DNA from: Actinomycetes bacterium
Lineage (GTDB): Bacteria; Actinomycetota; Acidimicrobiia; Acidimicrobiales; RAAP-2
Assembly: GCA_021806045.1 (NCBI GenBank)
Contig: JAJZDI010000016.1
Span: forward strand, 17,018 to 81,017
DNA: 64,000 nucleotides
Reading direction: 5' to 3'
The notes under the pieces are model-generated. The model ran no database searches and was not told the DNA's origin. It was given only the letters and a program-made list of their open reading frames with translations. Every line of letters begins with the position of its first letter. Positions within the stretch are counted from its first letter, which is position 1. Position numbers and translations under genes: made by a program. This document shows positions 8,091-16,135 of this stretch, piece by piece.

Positions 8091-8096
8091 GTGCCG

Positions 8097-8102
8097 AACC
8101 TA
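8097..8102 (-). promoter_or_regulatory. -10 element of leaderless promoter for the hydrolase
   Basis: TAGGTT lies 6 nt before GTG 8090. The element contains the stop codon of the upstream gene. Confidence 0.5.
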
Positions 8103-8405
8103 CCGGTCCTGGCCGCCCCGCACGCCGTTGCCCGGCGGCAGTGCCAGGAGCGCCAACAACCGGTCCGGATCGCCTCCCTCCACGTCGAGGACCTTCGTAC
8201 GCGCCGTGGCGCCCGAGCGCAGGGTCACCTGGGCACGGGGCACGCCGAAGGCGGCCGCCACTGCGTCCACCACCGCCCGAGTGGCCCGGCCGTCCGCAGC
8301 GGGCGCAGCAACCCGCACGGTCAGCACCGGGGGTTCGCCGTCACCGAACCTGCCGCCCACCGCGGTGGTGCGTGCCCCGGGATGGACCCGCACCGTCACC
8401 CGCAC
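8100..8405 (-). CDS. DUF167 / YggU family protein
   Basis: The 101-residue DUF167 protein shows VRVTVRVHPGARTTAVGG and then VRVAAPAADGRATRAVVDAV and VLDVEGGDPDRLLALL. GTG 8405 gives the usual family length (about 100) and has GGGGGA 8 nt upstream; longer upstream reading to 8585 overlaps the exonuclease gene and looks non-coding. Role in bacteria unknown. Confidence 0.85.
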   Translation of the reverse strand: MRVTVRVHPGARTTAVGGRFGDGEPPVLTVRVAAPAADGRATRAVVDAVAAAFGVPRAQVTLRSGATARTKVLDVEGGDPDRLLALLALPPGNGVRGGQDR

Positions 8406-8490
8406 GATCGGTTCCCCCAGCCTCGGTGCACCGGCACGGTCCCGCGCCCCACGACCCAGATCGGCACCGCCCTCATCAGCGCAGCCCCGC

Positions 8491-9210
8491 TCAGCGTCGG
8501 CGGACGGCCACCGGTGCGCCGACCGCTCCCGGCCACACGGAGCGGCGTGCGGCGCCCAGCGCCTCGGCCACGCCGAGGACGGCATCGCCCACCTCGACGC
8601 GCACCGCAGCGAGGAGCTCCACCGTCACCATGCAGTCGCCCAGTGCACTGTGGTGATCCCCCCACGTGAGCCCGTAGCGGTCACAGCAGTCGGGGAGGGT
8701 GGCCCGGCCATAGAGGCTGAGGTGGTCCCTCGCCACCTGGAGGGTGTCGATGGTGACGAGGTCGGCAACCGGAACGTTGGCACCGGCCCGAGCCGCTTCG
8801 GCGGCGAGGAAGGGCAGGTCGAATCGGACGATGTTGTGACCCACCACGACACGCCCGCTGAACAGGTGGGCCAGATAGGGATGGACGTCCGCGTACGTCG
8901 GCGCACCCGACACCATCGCCTCGGTGATCCCGTGGACGTGGGTCGGGCCCGGGTCGCGGGCCGGGTCCAGCAGGGTGGCGAACTCGGTCTCGACGGCGCC
9001 CGAGCCGTCGACGAGGACGACTGCGACCTCGACCACCCGGTCCCGCTGCGGCGAGAACCCGGTCGTCTCCACGTCGACGACGGCGAACCCACCCCCCGTG
9101 GTCGCACCTGTGGCTGGTGCTGGCTGCCCGGTCACCTCGGGCCCGGCCGCCCCTGACTCCGCCTGTGATGGCGTCGCCTCGTCCGACATCGGAAGTGCGG
9201 TGGGGTCCAC
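8491..9210 (-). CDS. DnaQ-like DEDDh 3'-5' exonuclease
   Basis: The 239-residue protein has all exonuclease motifs: VDVETTG (Exo I Asp and Glu), VVGHNIVRFDLPFL (Exo II Asp) and HHSALGD (Exo III, DEDDh His and Asp). Without polymerase or other domains it could be a DNA polymerase III epsilon-type proofreader or a stand-alone exonuclease. GTG 9210 lies 6 nt after TAAGGT (leaderless); ATG 9189 is an alternative. Confidence 0.87.
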   Translation of the reverse strand: MDPTALPMSDEATPSQAESGAAGPEVTGQPAPATGATTGGGFAVVDVETTGFSPQRDRVVEVAVVLVDGSGAVETEFATLLDPARDPGPTHVHGITEAMVSGAPTYADVHPYLAHLFSGRVVVGHNIVRFDLPFLAAEAARAGANVPVADLVTIDTLQVARDHLSLYGRATLPDCCDRYGLTWGDHHSALGDCMVTVELLAAVRVEVGDAVLGVAEALGAARRSVWPGAVGAPVAVRRR

Positions 9211-9216
9211 CAGCCC

Positions 9217-9222
9217 ACCTTA
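9217..9222 (-). promoter_or_regulatory. -10 element of leaderless promoter for the exonuclease
   Basis: TAAGGT, 6 nt before GTG 9210 on the minus strand. A 14-bp direct repeat (GGCCGCAGCCCGCA, about 2.4 copies, 9231-9264) follows upstream. Confidence 0.5.
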
Positions 9223-9342
9223 CGGCGCACGGCCGCAGCCCGCAGGCCGCAGCCCGCAGGCCGCGGGTCAACGCTGGCGGCACGGCGGGCGGTCGGCCAT
9301 GCTGGCGCCCGTCCCGGCACGGCCCCGACCTCGGAGGTCCAC

Positions 9343-10410
9343 GTGGCCAATTGGCTCCTCATCCACGAACTGCGGGCACCCGACGGGACGACACCCCGCG
9401 ACGACCTCTACCGGGCCGCCCTCGATATGACCGCCTGGGCCGAAGGCGCCGGCTGCCCCCGGGTGGTGCTCTCCGAGCACCACGGCGCCGACGACGGCTA
9501 CCTCCCCTCGCCGTTCGTCTTCGGCGCGGCGGTGGCGGCGCGTACCGAGCGCATCCGGATCATGATCTCGGCCCTGGTGCTGCCCCTGCGGGACCCGTTC
9601 TCGGTGGCCGAGGACGTCGCCGTCCTCGACGTGGTGAGCGGGGGCCGGGTGGAGCTCACCGTCGTGGCCGGGTACGTCCCCGACGAGTTCGCCATGTTCG
9701 GGGTGCCGTTCGCGTCGCGGGGCACCGAACTGGAGGAACGCCTCGCCGCCCTGGTCGATGCCCTCGAGGGCCGGCCGGCCACCTTCCGGGGCCGCACCGC
9801 GGCCGTCACCCCCCGCCCCCTCCAACGCCCCCGGCCGTTCCTGGTGGTGGGTGGGCGGGCGCCCCGCCGGGCCGCCCGTTTCGGCGACGCGTTCCTCCCG
9901 CCGGTGGCCGACGAGCGCCTGGCTGACGCCTACCGGGCCGAGTGTCGACGCCTGGGAAAGGGTGACGGCATCCTGCTGTGGCCGGGCGGCCCGTCGTGGG
10001 TGTTCGTGGCTGACGATCCCGAGGCCGCATGGGCCACCCTGCGCCCCCACGTGGAGGCCGAGGCCCGTTCGTACGCGACGTGGGCCGCCGCCTCGACCGG
10101 CTCGAGCCCGTGGGAGGGCCACGCCGACGCGGCGTCGGTGCGGGCGTCGGGGCAGGTGGCGGTGGTCACGCCCGACGGGTGCGTATCCCTCGCCCGGTCA
10201 CTCGGCCCGTTGGCGGCCCTCAACCTCAAGCCGCTGGTGGGCGGGCTCGACCCCGCCGTGGGCTGGCGGTCGCTGGAGCTGTTCGTGGACCGGGTGCTGC
10301 CTCACCTGGACGGCGGGGCCGGCGCTGCCACTGACGGGCCGACCGACGTGTCCGCCGGCACCGGTACGGGGATCGGTACCGCCTCCGGCGTTCCGGCCTC
10401 GTCCGACTGA
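9343..10410 (+). CDS. Luciferase-like monooxygenase (possibly F420/FMN-dependent)
   Basis: The 355-residue LLM-superfamily TIM barrel includes the features VVLSEHHGADDGYLPSPFVF, RIRIMISALVLPLRDP, VAEDVAVLDVVSGGRVELTV and PFLVVGGRAPRRAARFGD. Actinobacterial members use F420H2 or FMN to oxidise or reduce small molecules. GTG 9343 is well supported by GGAGG. The last 25 residues are a Gly/Ala/Thr tail. Cofactor and substrate are not determinable here. Confidence 0.87.
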   Translation: MANWLLIHELRAPDGTTPRDDLYRAALDMTAWAEGAGCPRVVLSEHHGADDGYLPSPFVFGAAVAARTERIRIMISALVLPLRDPFSVAEDVAVLDVVSGGRVELTVVAGYVPDEFAMFGVPFASRGTELEERLAALVDALEGRPATFRGRTAAVTPRPLQRPRPFLVVGGRAPRRAARFGDAFLPPVADERLADAYRAECRRLGKGDGILLWPGGPSWVFVADDPEAAWATLRPHVEAEARSYATWAAASTGSSPWEGHADAASVRASGQVAVVTPDGCVSLARSLGPLAALNLKPLVGGLDPAVGWRSLELFVDRVLPHLDGGAGAATDGPTDVSAGTGTGIGTASGVPASSD

Positions 10411-10471
10411 CCGGGCCCAGCCCGCCACCGTCCAGATGACCGGGGCGGGCCGGGTGGCCGGCAGCCAGGTA

Positions 10472-12400
10472 CTACGCGTTCGCCTTCTCCAACTTGGCCA
10501 GGGCGGCCTCGACGTCGGCACGGTGCTGACGGGCGTCCTCGTGGGCCTTGCCCGGGCTCCACCGTCCCTTGGTCAGGAAGATCGTCGGGATGAAGAGGAT
10601 CATGCCGCCGATGCACACCCAGAACCAGTGCTGCCACTGGTGGGGCGAGTTGTTCACGCCGTTCTGGAGGGCGACGAGCTCGCTCTGGTGGGCGGCCAGG
10701 TAGTTGAGCTCCGCCGAGTACGGGACCACCAGGGTGGTGAGCTGCTTCTGGTACTTGACCAGCTCGCCGAAGACGGTCGGGCCGAGCTGCTTCTGGGCGG
10801 CGGCGATGTTGGCCGGCGTGAGCGCCTTGGACAGCGCGCTGACCACCGGGACGTTCTGTGGCTCGTTCAGGGTCTTCAGCAGCGATGAATGGGCCACGGC
10901 GAACGCCACCGACTGCGGGTGGTCCGTCTGGAAGGCCAGCACGTTGGTGTTGGTGCCGGGGATGGTGGCGGTGGCGATCGGCTGGTTGTCCACCACCGGG
11001 TTGACGCTGGAGATCACCATCGGCAGGAAGATGAACGAGATGCCCACCACCAGGCGGAGCAGCCATCCCCACAGGGCGAGGCCCGTGGCTACCAGCGCCG
11101 GGTTCTTCTCCTCCACCGTCTCGGTGTAGGCGGCCATCCACGGTGCGTAGGTGAAGGAAAGGAACGCGGCCAGGAAGATCCCGATCACCACCAGCGTGTA
11201 GTAGCCGGTGTGCGAGTGGCTGGCCTGGGCCAGGAACACGATCAGCATCGCGATGGAACCGAGTGCGCCGAGGAACATGAACGGCTTGCGCACCCGGAGC
11301 TTGTCGGAGAGGTAGCCGCCGATGACCAGCGCCACCGCGTCCGCCCCCCAGAACCAGGTGTTGAGGCCGTTGGCCTGTGCCACGGAGAAGTACGAATGGT
11401 CGGCGTTCTGGAACGTCGTCGACCAGTAGATGGTGAAGAAGCCCGAGGCGGCGTAGTAGATGAGCAGGAACACGGCGATGCCGAGGGCCGAGAAGATGAG
11501 GTCGGGCTTGGCGATCTGGCGCCAGGGCTTGGCCGTGGCCTCGGCCAGCTCCTTCTCGGTGATGCCCCGGGCTCGGGCCTCGATGAGGGCCTGGTCACGG
11601 GCGGAGACCATCAGCTGGTCCCGCAGGCGGGACGACAGGTCCTTCATGAACAGGAGGGCCAGGACGAACAGGCCGATCGACGACAGACCGGAGATGACGA
11701 ACTGGCTCTGCCAGCCGCTGCCGTCGGGGTGGATGAAGTGGCTGAGCGTGTGGTTGGCCACGATGCTGGTGATGAGGCTGCCCGCCACCGGTCCGATGGT
11801 CCAGAACCCCATGGCCGAGGCTCTACCCAGCTGGGGACTGAAGTCCCGAACCAGTGCCGGTGTCGCCACCAGAATGGCCCCCTCCACCAGGCCGATGGCG
11901 GAGATGACGATGGCGAAGCCCCACTTGGTCGACACGTTGGGCACCCCGATCGCCACCAGGAGCCCCACGATGAGCAGGCCGTAGATGACGACGTTGGCAC
12001 GTCCCAACCGGTCGGTCTGGCTGGCCGGGAGCGAGGCGAAGGCGCCGATCAGGTTGGAGATGATGACGATCCACACGTAGAAGCTGAACGACATGTGGAA
12101 CGACCGCAGGATGTTCGGCGTGACACCGGTCTGCGTGTAGTACGTGTAGTAGAGGACGATGGTGGCCGCCACGGCGAGCGCCAGGTACCCGGTGCGCTTG
12201 CCGGTCGACGGGTACTCGTCGATCTCGTGCTGGAAGAGGAAGCGGAACAGCGGGCTTCGTTCCCGCTTGCCGGTGGTGGTCGGCGCCTTGGCTCGCGGCG
12301 TGCTCGCCTTCTCGCCATTGCCGCCCTCGTCACCGGCCGACGGAGCGTCCGCTGCGCTCTTCTCGTCCGCGTCTCCGGTCGGCTTGTCGTCGGAACTCAT
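10472..12400 (-). CDS. MFS transporter with long insertion before the last helix
   Basis: The 642-residue transporter has a charged N-terminal tail (1-50) and about twelve membrane segments. The MFS loop motif is visible as ASQTDRLGRANVVIYG after TM2 and GYLSDKLRVRKPFMFLG in the second half. About 126 mostly hydrophilic residues (roughly 463-588) separate the last two helices, far longer than a normal MFS loop and predicted outside the cell. A C-terminal charged tail (KAHEDARQHRADVEAALAKLEK) could be coiled. Substrate unknown; its neighbours do not indicate one. Confidence 0.82.
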   Translation of the reverse strand: MSSDDKPTGDADEKSAADAPSAGDEGGNGEKASTPRAKAPTTTGKRERSPLFRFLFQHEIDEYPSTGKRTGYLALAVAATIVLYYTYYTQTGVTPNILRSFHMSFSFYVWIVIISNLIGAFASLPASQTDRLGRANVVIYGLLIVGLLVAIGVPNVSTKWGFAIVISAIGLVEGAILVATPALVRDFSPQLGRASAMGFWTIGPVAGSLITSIVANHTLSHFIHPDGSGWQSQFVISGLSSIGLFVLALLFMKDLSSRLRDQLMVSARDQALIEARARGITEKELAEATAKPWRQIAKPDLIFSALGIAVFLLIYYAASGFFTIYWSTTFQNADHSYFSVAQANGLNTWFWGADAVALVIGGYLSDKLRVRKPFMFLGALGSIAMLIVFLAQASHSHTGYYTLVVIGIFLAAFLSFTYAPWMAAYTETVEEKNPALVATGLALWGWLLRLVVGISFIFLPMVISSVNPVVDNQPIATATIPGTNTNVLAFQTDHPQSVAFAVAHSSLLKTLNEPQNVPVVSALSKALTPANIAAAQKQLGPTVFGELVKYQKQLTTLVVPYSAELNYLAAHQSELVALQNGVNNSPHQWQHWFWVCIGGMILFIPTIFLTKGRWSPGKAHEDARQHRADVEAALAKLEKANA

Positions 12401-12544
12401 GCGTCCCCCCAGCGTGGTCGTGTCGGACAGGTACCTGCCCCGGGGTGTGACCGTAGTGCAACCGCAGGACCTGCGTGGGGAACGCCACCGTGTCGGACGC
12501 GTCCGAGCGTGGAGTGGGCCAGTGACGAGCGCTCCGGGCGCGCC

Positions 12545-12614
12545 GCCCAGCCCGTCAGCCGCCCAGCCCGTCAGCCGCCCAGCCCGTCAGCCGCCCAGCC
12601 CGTCAGCCGCCCAG
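12545..12614. repeat. 16-bp tandem repeat, four copies plus partial
   Basis: GCCCAGCCCGTCAGCC is repeated perfectly at 12545, 12561, 12577 and 12593, with a partial copy to 12614. On the minus strand each unit holds TGA, and the array contains the stop codon of the acyl-CoA dehydrogenase at 12603. Confidence 0.9.
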
Positions 12615-13733
12615 CACCGCGACCGCCACCCGCTCCTCGCAGGCCCGCGTGTCCCACCACGACAGTTGGAGCGCCTTGGCCCGCCGGAAGTAGAGCTGGA
12701 TGTCGAATTCGAGGGTGAAGCCGATGCCGCCGAAGATCTGCTGGGCGGTCGCCGTCACGTCGCGGAACGTCTGGCAGGCGAACATCTTGGCCATGGGGGC
12801 CAGCTTCGCCACGTCGTGGCCGGCCGCCCGGGCCCACGCAGCCTCGTGCACGAGGACCTCGGCGCCGTCGACGGCGGTGGCCGCATCGGCCAGGTAGTGG
12901 GCCAGGGCCTGGAAGGCTCCCAGCGGCTTGTCGAACTGCCGGCGGTCCTTCGCGTACTGGACGGTGATCTCGAGCGCGTACCGGGCGCCGCCCACCGCCT
13001 GGGCCGCGGCCAGGATGGCCCCGTCGGCCATCACCGCCTCCCATGTCGCCCACCCCGTGCCGGCATCACCGATCCGGGCCGAGGCGTCGACCCGCACGTC
13101 GTCCAGCACCACCTCGTACTGGGTGTCCGAGGCGACGGAGAACTGCTGGGTGAGGGTGACCCCCGGCGCCGCCGGGTCGACCAGGAACAGGTCGACGGCC
13201 CCGGGCGCGTCGCCCGTGCGGGCCAACACCACCAGGCGGGTGGCGGCGCCGGCGAAGGGCACATGGCGCTTGGTCCCCGACAGCACGAACCCGTCCCCGT
13301 CGGCGGTCGCCGTCACCGTCACGCCCATCGGTGAGTACCCCCCCTCGGGCTCCAGCCACGCCGGGGTGAGGATGGCCTCACCCGAGCTGATGCGGGGCAG
13401 CCACGCCGCACGCTGGTCGTCGCTGCCCGAGCGGGCCAGGGCACCGGCGGCCAGCACGCAGCTGGCGAAGTGCGGTGTCGGCACGAGGGCACGGCCCAGC
13501 TCCTCGTAGAGGACGACGCCCTCGAGGGCGGTCATCCCCGACCCCCCGTGCTCCTCGGGAACGAGGAGGCCGAGCAGGTCGAGCTCGGCCAGCTGCTTCC
13601 ACAGGTCGACCGGGTAGCCCACCGGATCGTCCTCCAGGTCGCGCACGACCGAGAGGGGCGCGCTGGAGGCGAACAGGGACCGCACCGTGTCACGCAGCAT
13701 CTCCTGCTCGGGTCCGAATTCGAGGTCCAGCAT
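12603..13733 (-). CDS. Acyl-CoA dehydrogenase family protein
   Basis: The 376-residue protein has the usual acyl-CoA dehydrogenase length: N-terminal helices (FGPEQEMLRDTVRSLF), middle beta domain (GTKRHVPFAGAATRLVVLAR) and C-terminal FAD domain (YALEITVQYAKDRRQFDKPL, then QQIFGGIGFTLEFDIQLYFR). ATG 13733 has GGAG upstream; the longer frame to 13835 lacks support. Last gene of the minus-strand acyl-CoA cluster, 79 nt after the MaoC gene. It may form a heteromeric enzyme with the dehydrogenase at 16136-17317, as known for actinobacterial steroid dehydrogenases; inference only. Confidence 0.9.
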   Translation of the reverse strand: MLDLEFGPEQEMLRDTVRSLFASSAPLSVVRDLEDDPVGYPVDLWKQLAELDLLGLLVPEEHGGSGMTALEGVVLYEELGRALVPTPHFASCVLAAGALARSGSDDQRAAWLPRISSGEAILTPAWLEPEGGYSPMGVTVTATADGDGFVLSGTKRHVPFAGAATRLVVLARTGDAPGAVDLFLVDPAAPGVTLTQQFSVASDTQYEVVLDDVRVDASARIGDAGTGWATWEAVMADGAILAAAQAVGGARYALEITVQYAKDRRQFDKPLGAFQALAHYLADAATAVDGAEVLVHEAAWARAAGHDVAKLAPMAKMFACQTFRDVTATAQQIFGGIGFTLEFDIQLYFRRAKALQLSWWDTRACEERVAVAVLGG

Positions 13734-13812
13734 GGTCAGTGCTCCAGTCGGTGGTCGGGGGCCGATCGGGCCGTCATTGCAAGGCGGGCCGTAAGGGCTG
13801 TGCGGGCTGGCG

Positions 13813-14304
13813 TCACGGTTGCCACCGGTCGCCACGGCGCTCCCACGGGTTGTCGTCAGGTGTCGCCGGCACCGCCACCCGGACCCGGCACCCGGTCTTC
13901 AGGTCGCCGTCGACGGACAGGGTGACCTCGAGGGTGACCCAGCCGCATCCGGCGTCGTCCGTCGCCACGTCGACCACGTCACCCCGGAACACCATGGTGT
14001 CGCCTGGGAAGATCGATCCCTTCATGGTGAACGTCATCCGCCCCAACCGCCCGAGGGGACCGGTCCAGTCCGTGACGAACCGCTCGAACCAGGCGGCCTG
14101 ATTGGGGGTGTTGAGGAAGATGTCGCGCACGCCGTTGCGCTGCTGGGCGAAGTCCCGGTCGTGGTGCATGGGACGCCAGTCCCGGGTGGCCAGGCTGCCC
14201 AGCACCACGGTGGTGGCGGTGACGTCGACGGCCAGCTCCGACAGGTGGTCGCCGGCCCGCACGTCGCCGAGGAGGCGGGGGGGCGCCGGTGCGGTCGCGC
14301 TCAT
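13813..14304 (-). CDS. MaoC-like acyl dehydratase
   Basis: The 163-residue protein has the hot-dog fold and hydratase-2 motif region RDWRPMHHDRDFAQQRNGVRDIFLNTP (Asp and His of the catalytic dyad in WRPMHHD), then TFTMKGSIFPGDTM. It starts inside the upstream gene (ATGA overlap), forming a pair of single hot-dog proteins resembling HadA/HadB or ChsH-type hydratases that act on enoyl-CoA. Reaction by family: hydration of 2-enoyl-CoA during beta-oxidation. Confidence 0.88.
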   Translation of the reverse strand: MSATAPAPPRLLGDVRAGDHLSELAVDVTATTVVLGSLATRDWRPMHHDRDFAQQRNGVRDIFLNTPNQAAWFERFVTDWTGPLGRLGRMTFTMKGSIFPGDTMVFRGDVVDVATDDAGCGWVTLEVTLSVDGDLKTGCRVRVAVPATPDDNPWERRGDRWQP

Positions 14305-14876
14305 CGTGCACCCCCTGCCATCTCGGCGCGGGCAGGCACACCGTCGCCCGCGGCACCACCGTCCGCCTCCGGCCGCCGGTAGCCGAAACCGGTGTAGCTC
14401 TCCACCCCGACGAGGTCGCCGTGCTGGTTGCGGTATTCGACGTCGATGACCCAGAACCGCCCCGTGCCGAGCTTGGTCGTCTTCGGCCCGCTGACCGAGC
14501 GCAGCACCTGGCAGGTGGTCAACCGGTCCCCGGGGCGCACCGGCTCGTGGAAGACGATGGTGTTCTCGCTCATGATCGCCTCGGGGAGCCCGAGGCCCTC
14601 CTTCAGGTCGAAGTGGACCTGGAGGGGCAGAGCCTGGGTGGTGCGTCCCGGCGCCCAGTGGTGGGGGCGGAACCACACCGAGATCATGGTGGGGGGCGCG
14701 ATGGGCCCGCCGGTGACCGCCTCGGCCACCTCGTCGTCCCAGAACAGGGGGTTGCCGTTCTCCACCGACGCGCACGATGTCCAGATGTAGCCGCGCTCGA
14801 CGGGGAACTCCCCTTCCTCCTCGTAGCAGCGGACGCCGATCCGGCTCTCGATGTCGGCCTCGGTGATGGCGCTCAC
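14301..14876 (-). CDS. FAS1-like / N-terminal MaoC-type dehydratase subunit
   Basis: The 191-residue protein begins ITEADIESRIGVRC and contains GGPIAPPTMISVWFRPHHW and IVFHEPVRPGDRLTTCQV, typical of the non-catalytic hot-dog half of MaoC-like enzymes. It overlaps the CoA-transferase gene upstream and the MaoC gene downstream by 4 nt each. I expect a heteromer with the downstream protein to make the active enoyl-CoA hydratase. Confidence 0.85.
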   Translation of the reverse strand: MSAITEADIESRIGVRCYEEEGEFPVERGYIWTSCASVENGNPLFWDDEVAEAVTGGPIAPPTMISVWFRPHHWAPGRTTQALPLQVHFDLKEGLGLPEAIMSENTIVFHEPVRPGDRLTTCQVLRSVSGPKTTKLGTGRFWVIDVEYRNQHGDLVGVESYTGFGYRRPEADGGAAGDGVPARAEMAGGAR

Positions 14877-16123
14877 GACACCACTCCTTCCTCGAGCAGG
14901 GCGGCGATGCGCCCCTCGTCCAACCCGGCTCCGGCCAGTAGCGCCGTCGCGTCGGTGACCGACGCGTCGCGCACGGCGACAGTGCCCTCCGGCCGTGCCA
15001 TGCCGGCCAGGACCGGCCCCACCTGCCGGAACGACGGGCCGGGCCGACCCGTGCCGTCGTCGACCACCGCCGCGTCCACGAACGCCCCCCGGGCGGCCAG
15101 GTGCTCGTCGCCCGCCAGCTCGGCCACCCGCAGGACGGGGGCCACGCAGGTGTCCTCGCCCGAGAGCAGGGCGACCCAGTCGTCGCGCCCCCGGGTTGCG
15201 AAGGCGGCGGCCACATCGGCCCGGATGGCGGCCTGGGCGTCGTCATCGAACTGGTGGTCGGCCCACTGCGGGCACCCGAGCAGGCGGCACAGGTTGGCGA
15301 AGAACTTCGGCTCGATGGCCCCCACGGCCAGCCAGCCGCCGTCGGCCGCCCGGTAGGTGTCGTAGCAGGCGTAGCGACCGGTCAACAGGTCGTGGCCCGG
15401 GCCGGGCTCCGTGCCGGTGGCCAGGTGCTCGTCTATGGCCAGCGACTCCAGCCACAGCACGCCGTCGGCGATGGCCACGTCGAGGTGGGTGCCCCGGCCG
15501 GTCGACGCCCGTCCCACCAGCGCGGTCACGACGGCCAGGGCCGCGTGCATCCCGCCGGCGGCAGCATCGGCCACCGTGGCCCCGGGGAGCGGCGGGCCAC
15601 CGTCGGCCCGGGGCGTGCTGGTGGCCAGGTACCCGCCGACGGCCAGGTAGTCGATGTCGTGCCCGGCCCAGCCGGCCCGGGGACCGTGCTGGCCGAACCC
15701 GGTGGTGGAGCACAGGATCACCCGGGAGTTGATCGCGACGAGGGCCTCGTAGTCGAGGCCGAGGCGGGCCATCACGCCCGGCCGGAAGCTTTCGATGACC
15801 ACGTCCGCGCCCGCCACCAGTGCCAGGAAGGCGTCGCGGCCCCCGTCCGACCTGAGGTCGATGTTGATCCGCCGGAGGTGGCGGTGCCCGCTGTACGCGT
15901 AGGCCGGCGGGACGATGCCCCCGGCCACGCCGGCCGGGGCCCCCACCTTCACCACGGTGGCGCCGTAGTCGGCCAGCAGGCGCGTGCACCGGGCGGCCGG
16001 CCCCACCGCGGCGAGGTCGAGGACGGTCACGCCGTTCAGCGGTCCGGGCGGCAACGGGGGTGCCGGCGGGTGGGCCGGCGACGGGGCGGCGGTTCCGGCG
16101 GCGGTGGCCGGGGTGGGCGGCAC
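14873..16123 (-). CDS. CaiB/BaiF family CoA-transferase or alpha-methylacyl-CoA racemase
   Basis: The 416-residue class III protein has VTVLDLAAVGPAARCTRLLADYGATVVKV, INIDLRSDGGRDAFLALV, ADVVIESFRPGVMARLGLDY and TGFGQHGPRAGWAGHDIDYL. The His and Asp of GHDIDYL correspond to the acid/base pair of mycobacterial methylacyl-CoA racemase. Both CoA transfer and racemisation use this fold; a beta-oxidation context favours racemisation of a methyl-branched acyl-CoA. GTG start, 12 nt after the dehydrogenase stop. About 28 Pro/Ala-rich residues precede the domain. Confidence 0.85.
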   Translation of the reverse strand: MPPTPATAAGTAAPSPAHPPAPPLPPGPLNGVTVLDLAAVGPAARCTRLLADYGATVVKVGAPAGVAGGIVPPAYAYSGHRHLRRINIDLRSDGGRDAFLALVAGADVVIESFRPGVMARLGLDYEALVAINSRVILCSTTGFGQHGPRAGWAGHDIDYLAVGGYLATSTPRADGGPPLPGATVADAAAGGMHAALAVVTALVGRASTGRGTHLDVAIADGVLWLESLAIDEHLATGTEPGPGHDLLTGRYACYDTYRAADGGWLAVGAIEPKFFANLCRLLGCPQWADHQFDDDAQAAIRADVAAAFATRGRDDWVALLSGEDTCVAPVLRVAELAGDEHLAARGAFVDAAVVDDGTGRPGPSFRQVGPVLAGMARPEGTVAVRDASVTDATALLAGAGLDEGRIAALLEEGVVS

Positions 16124-16135
16124 GGGACGGGAGCC

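Noticed and set aside
12545..12614. Tandem repeats considered as a CRISPR array
   Set aside because: Units are contiguous 16-mers without spacers, and no cas gene is present.
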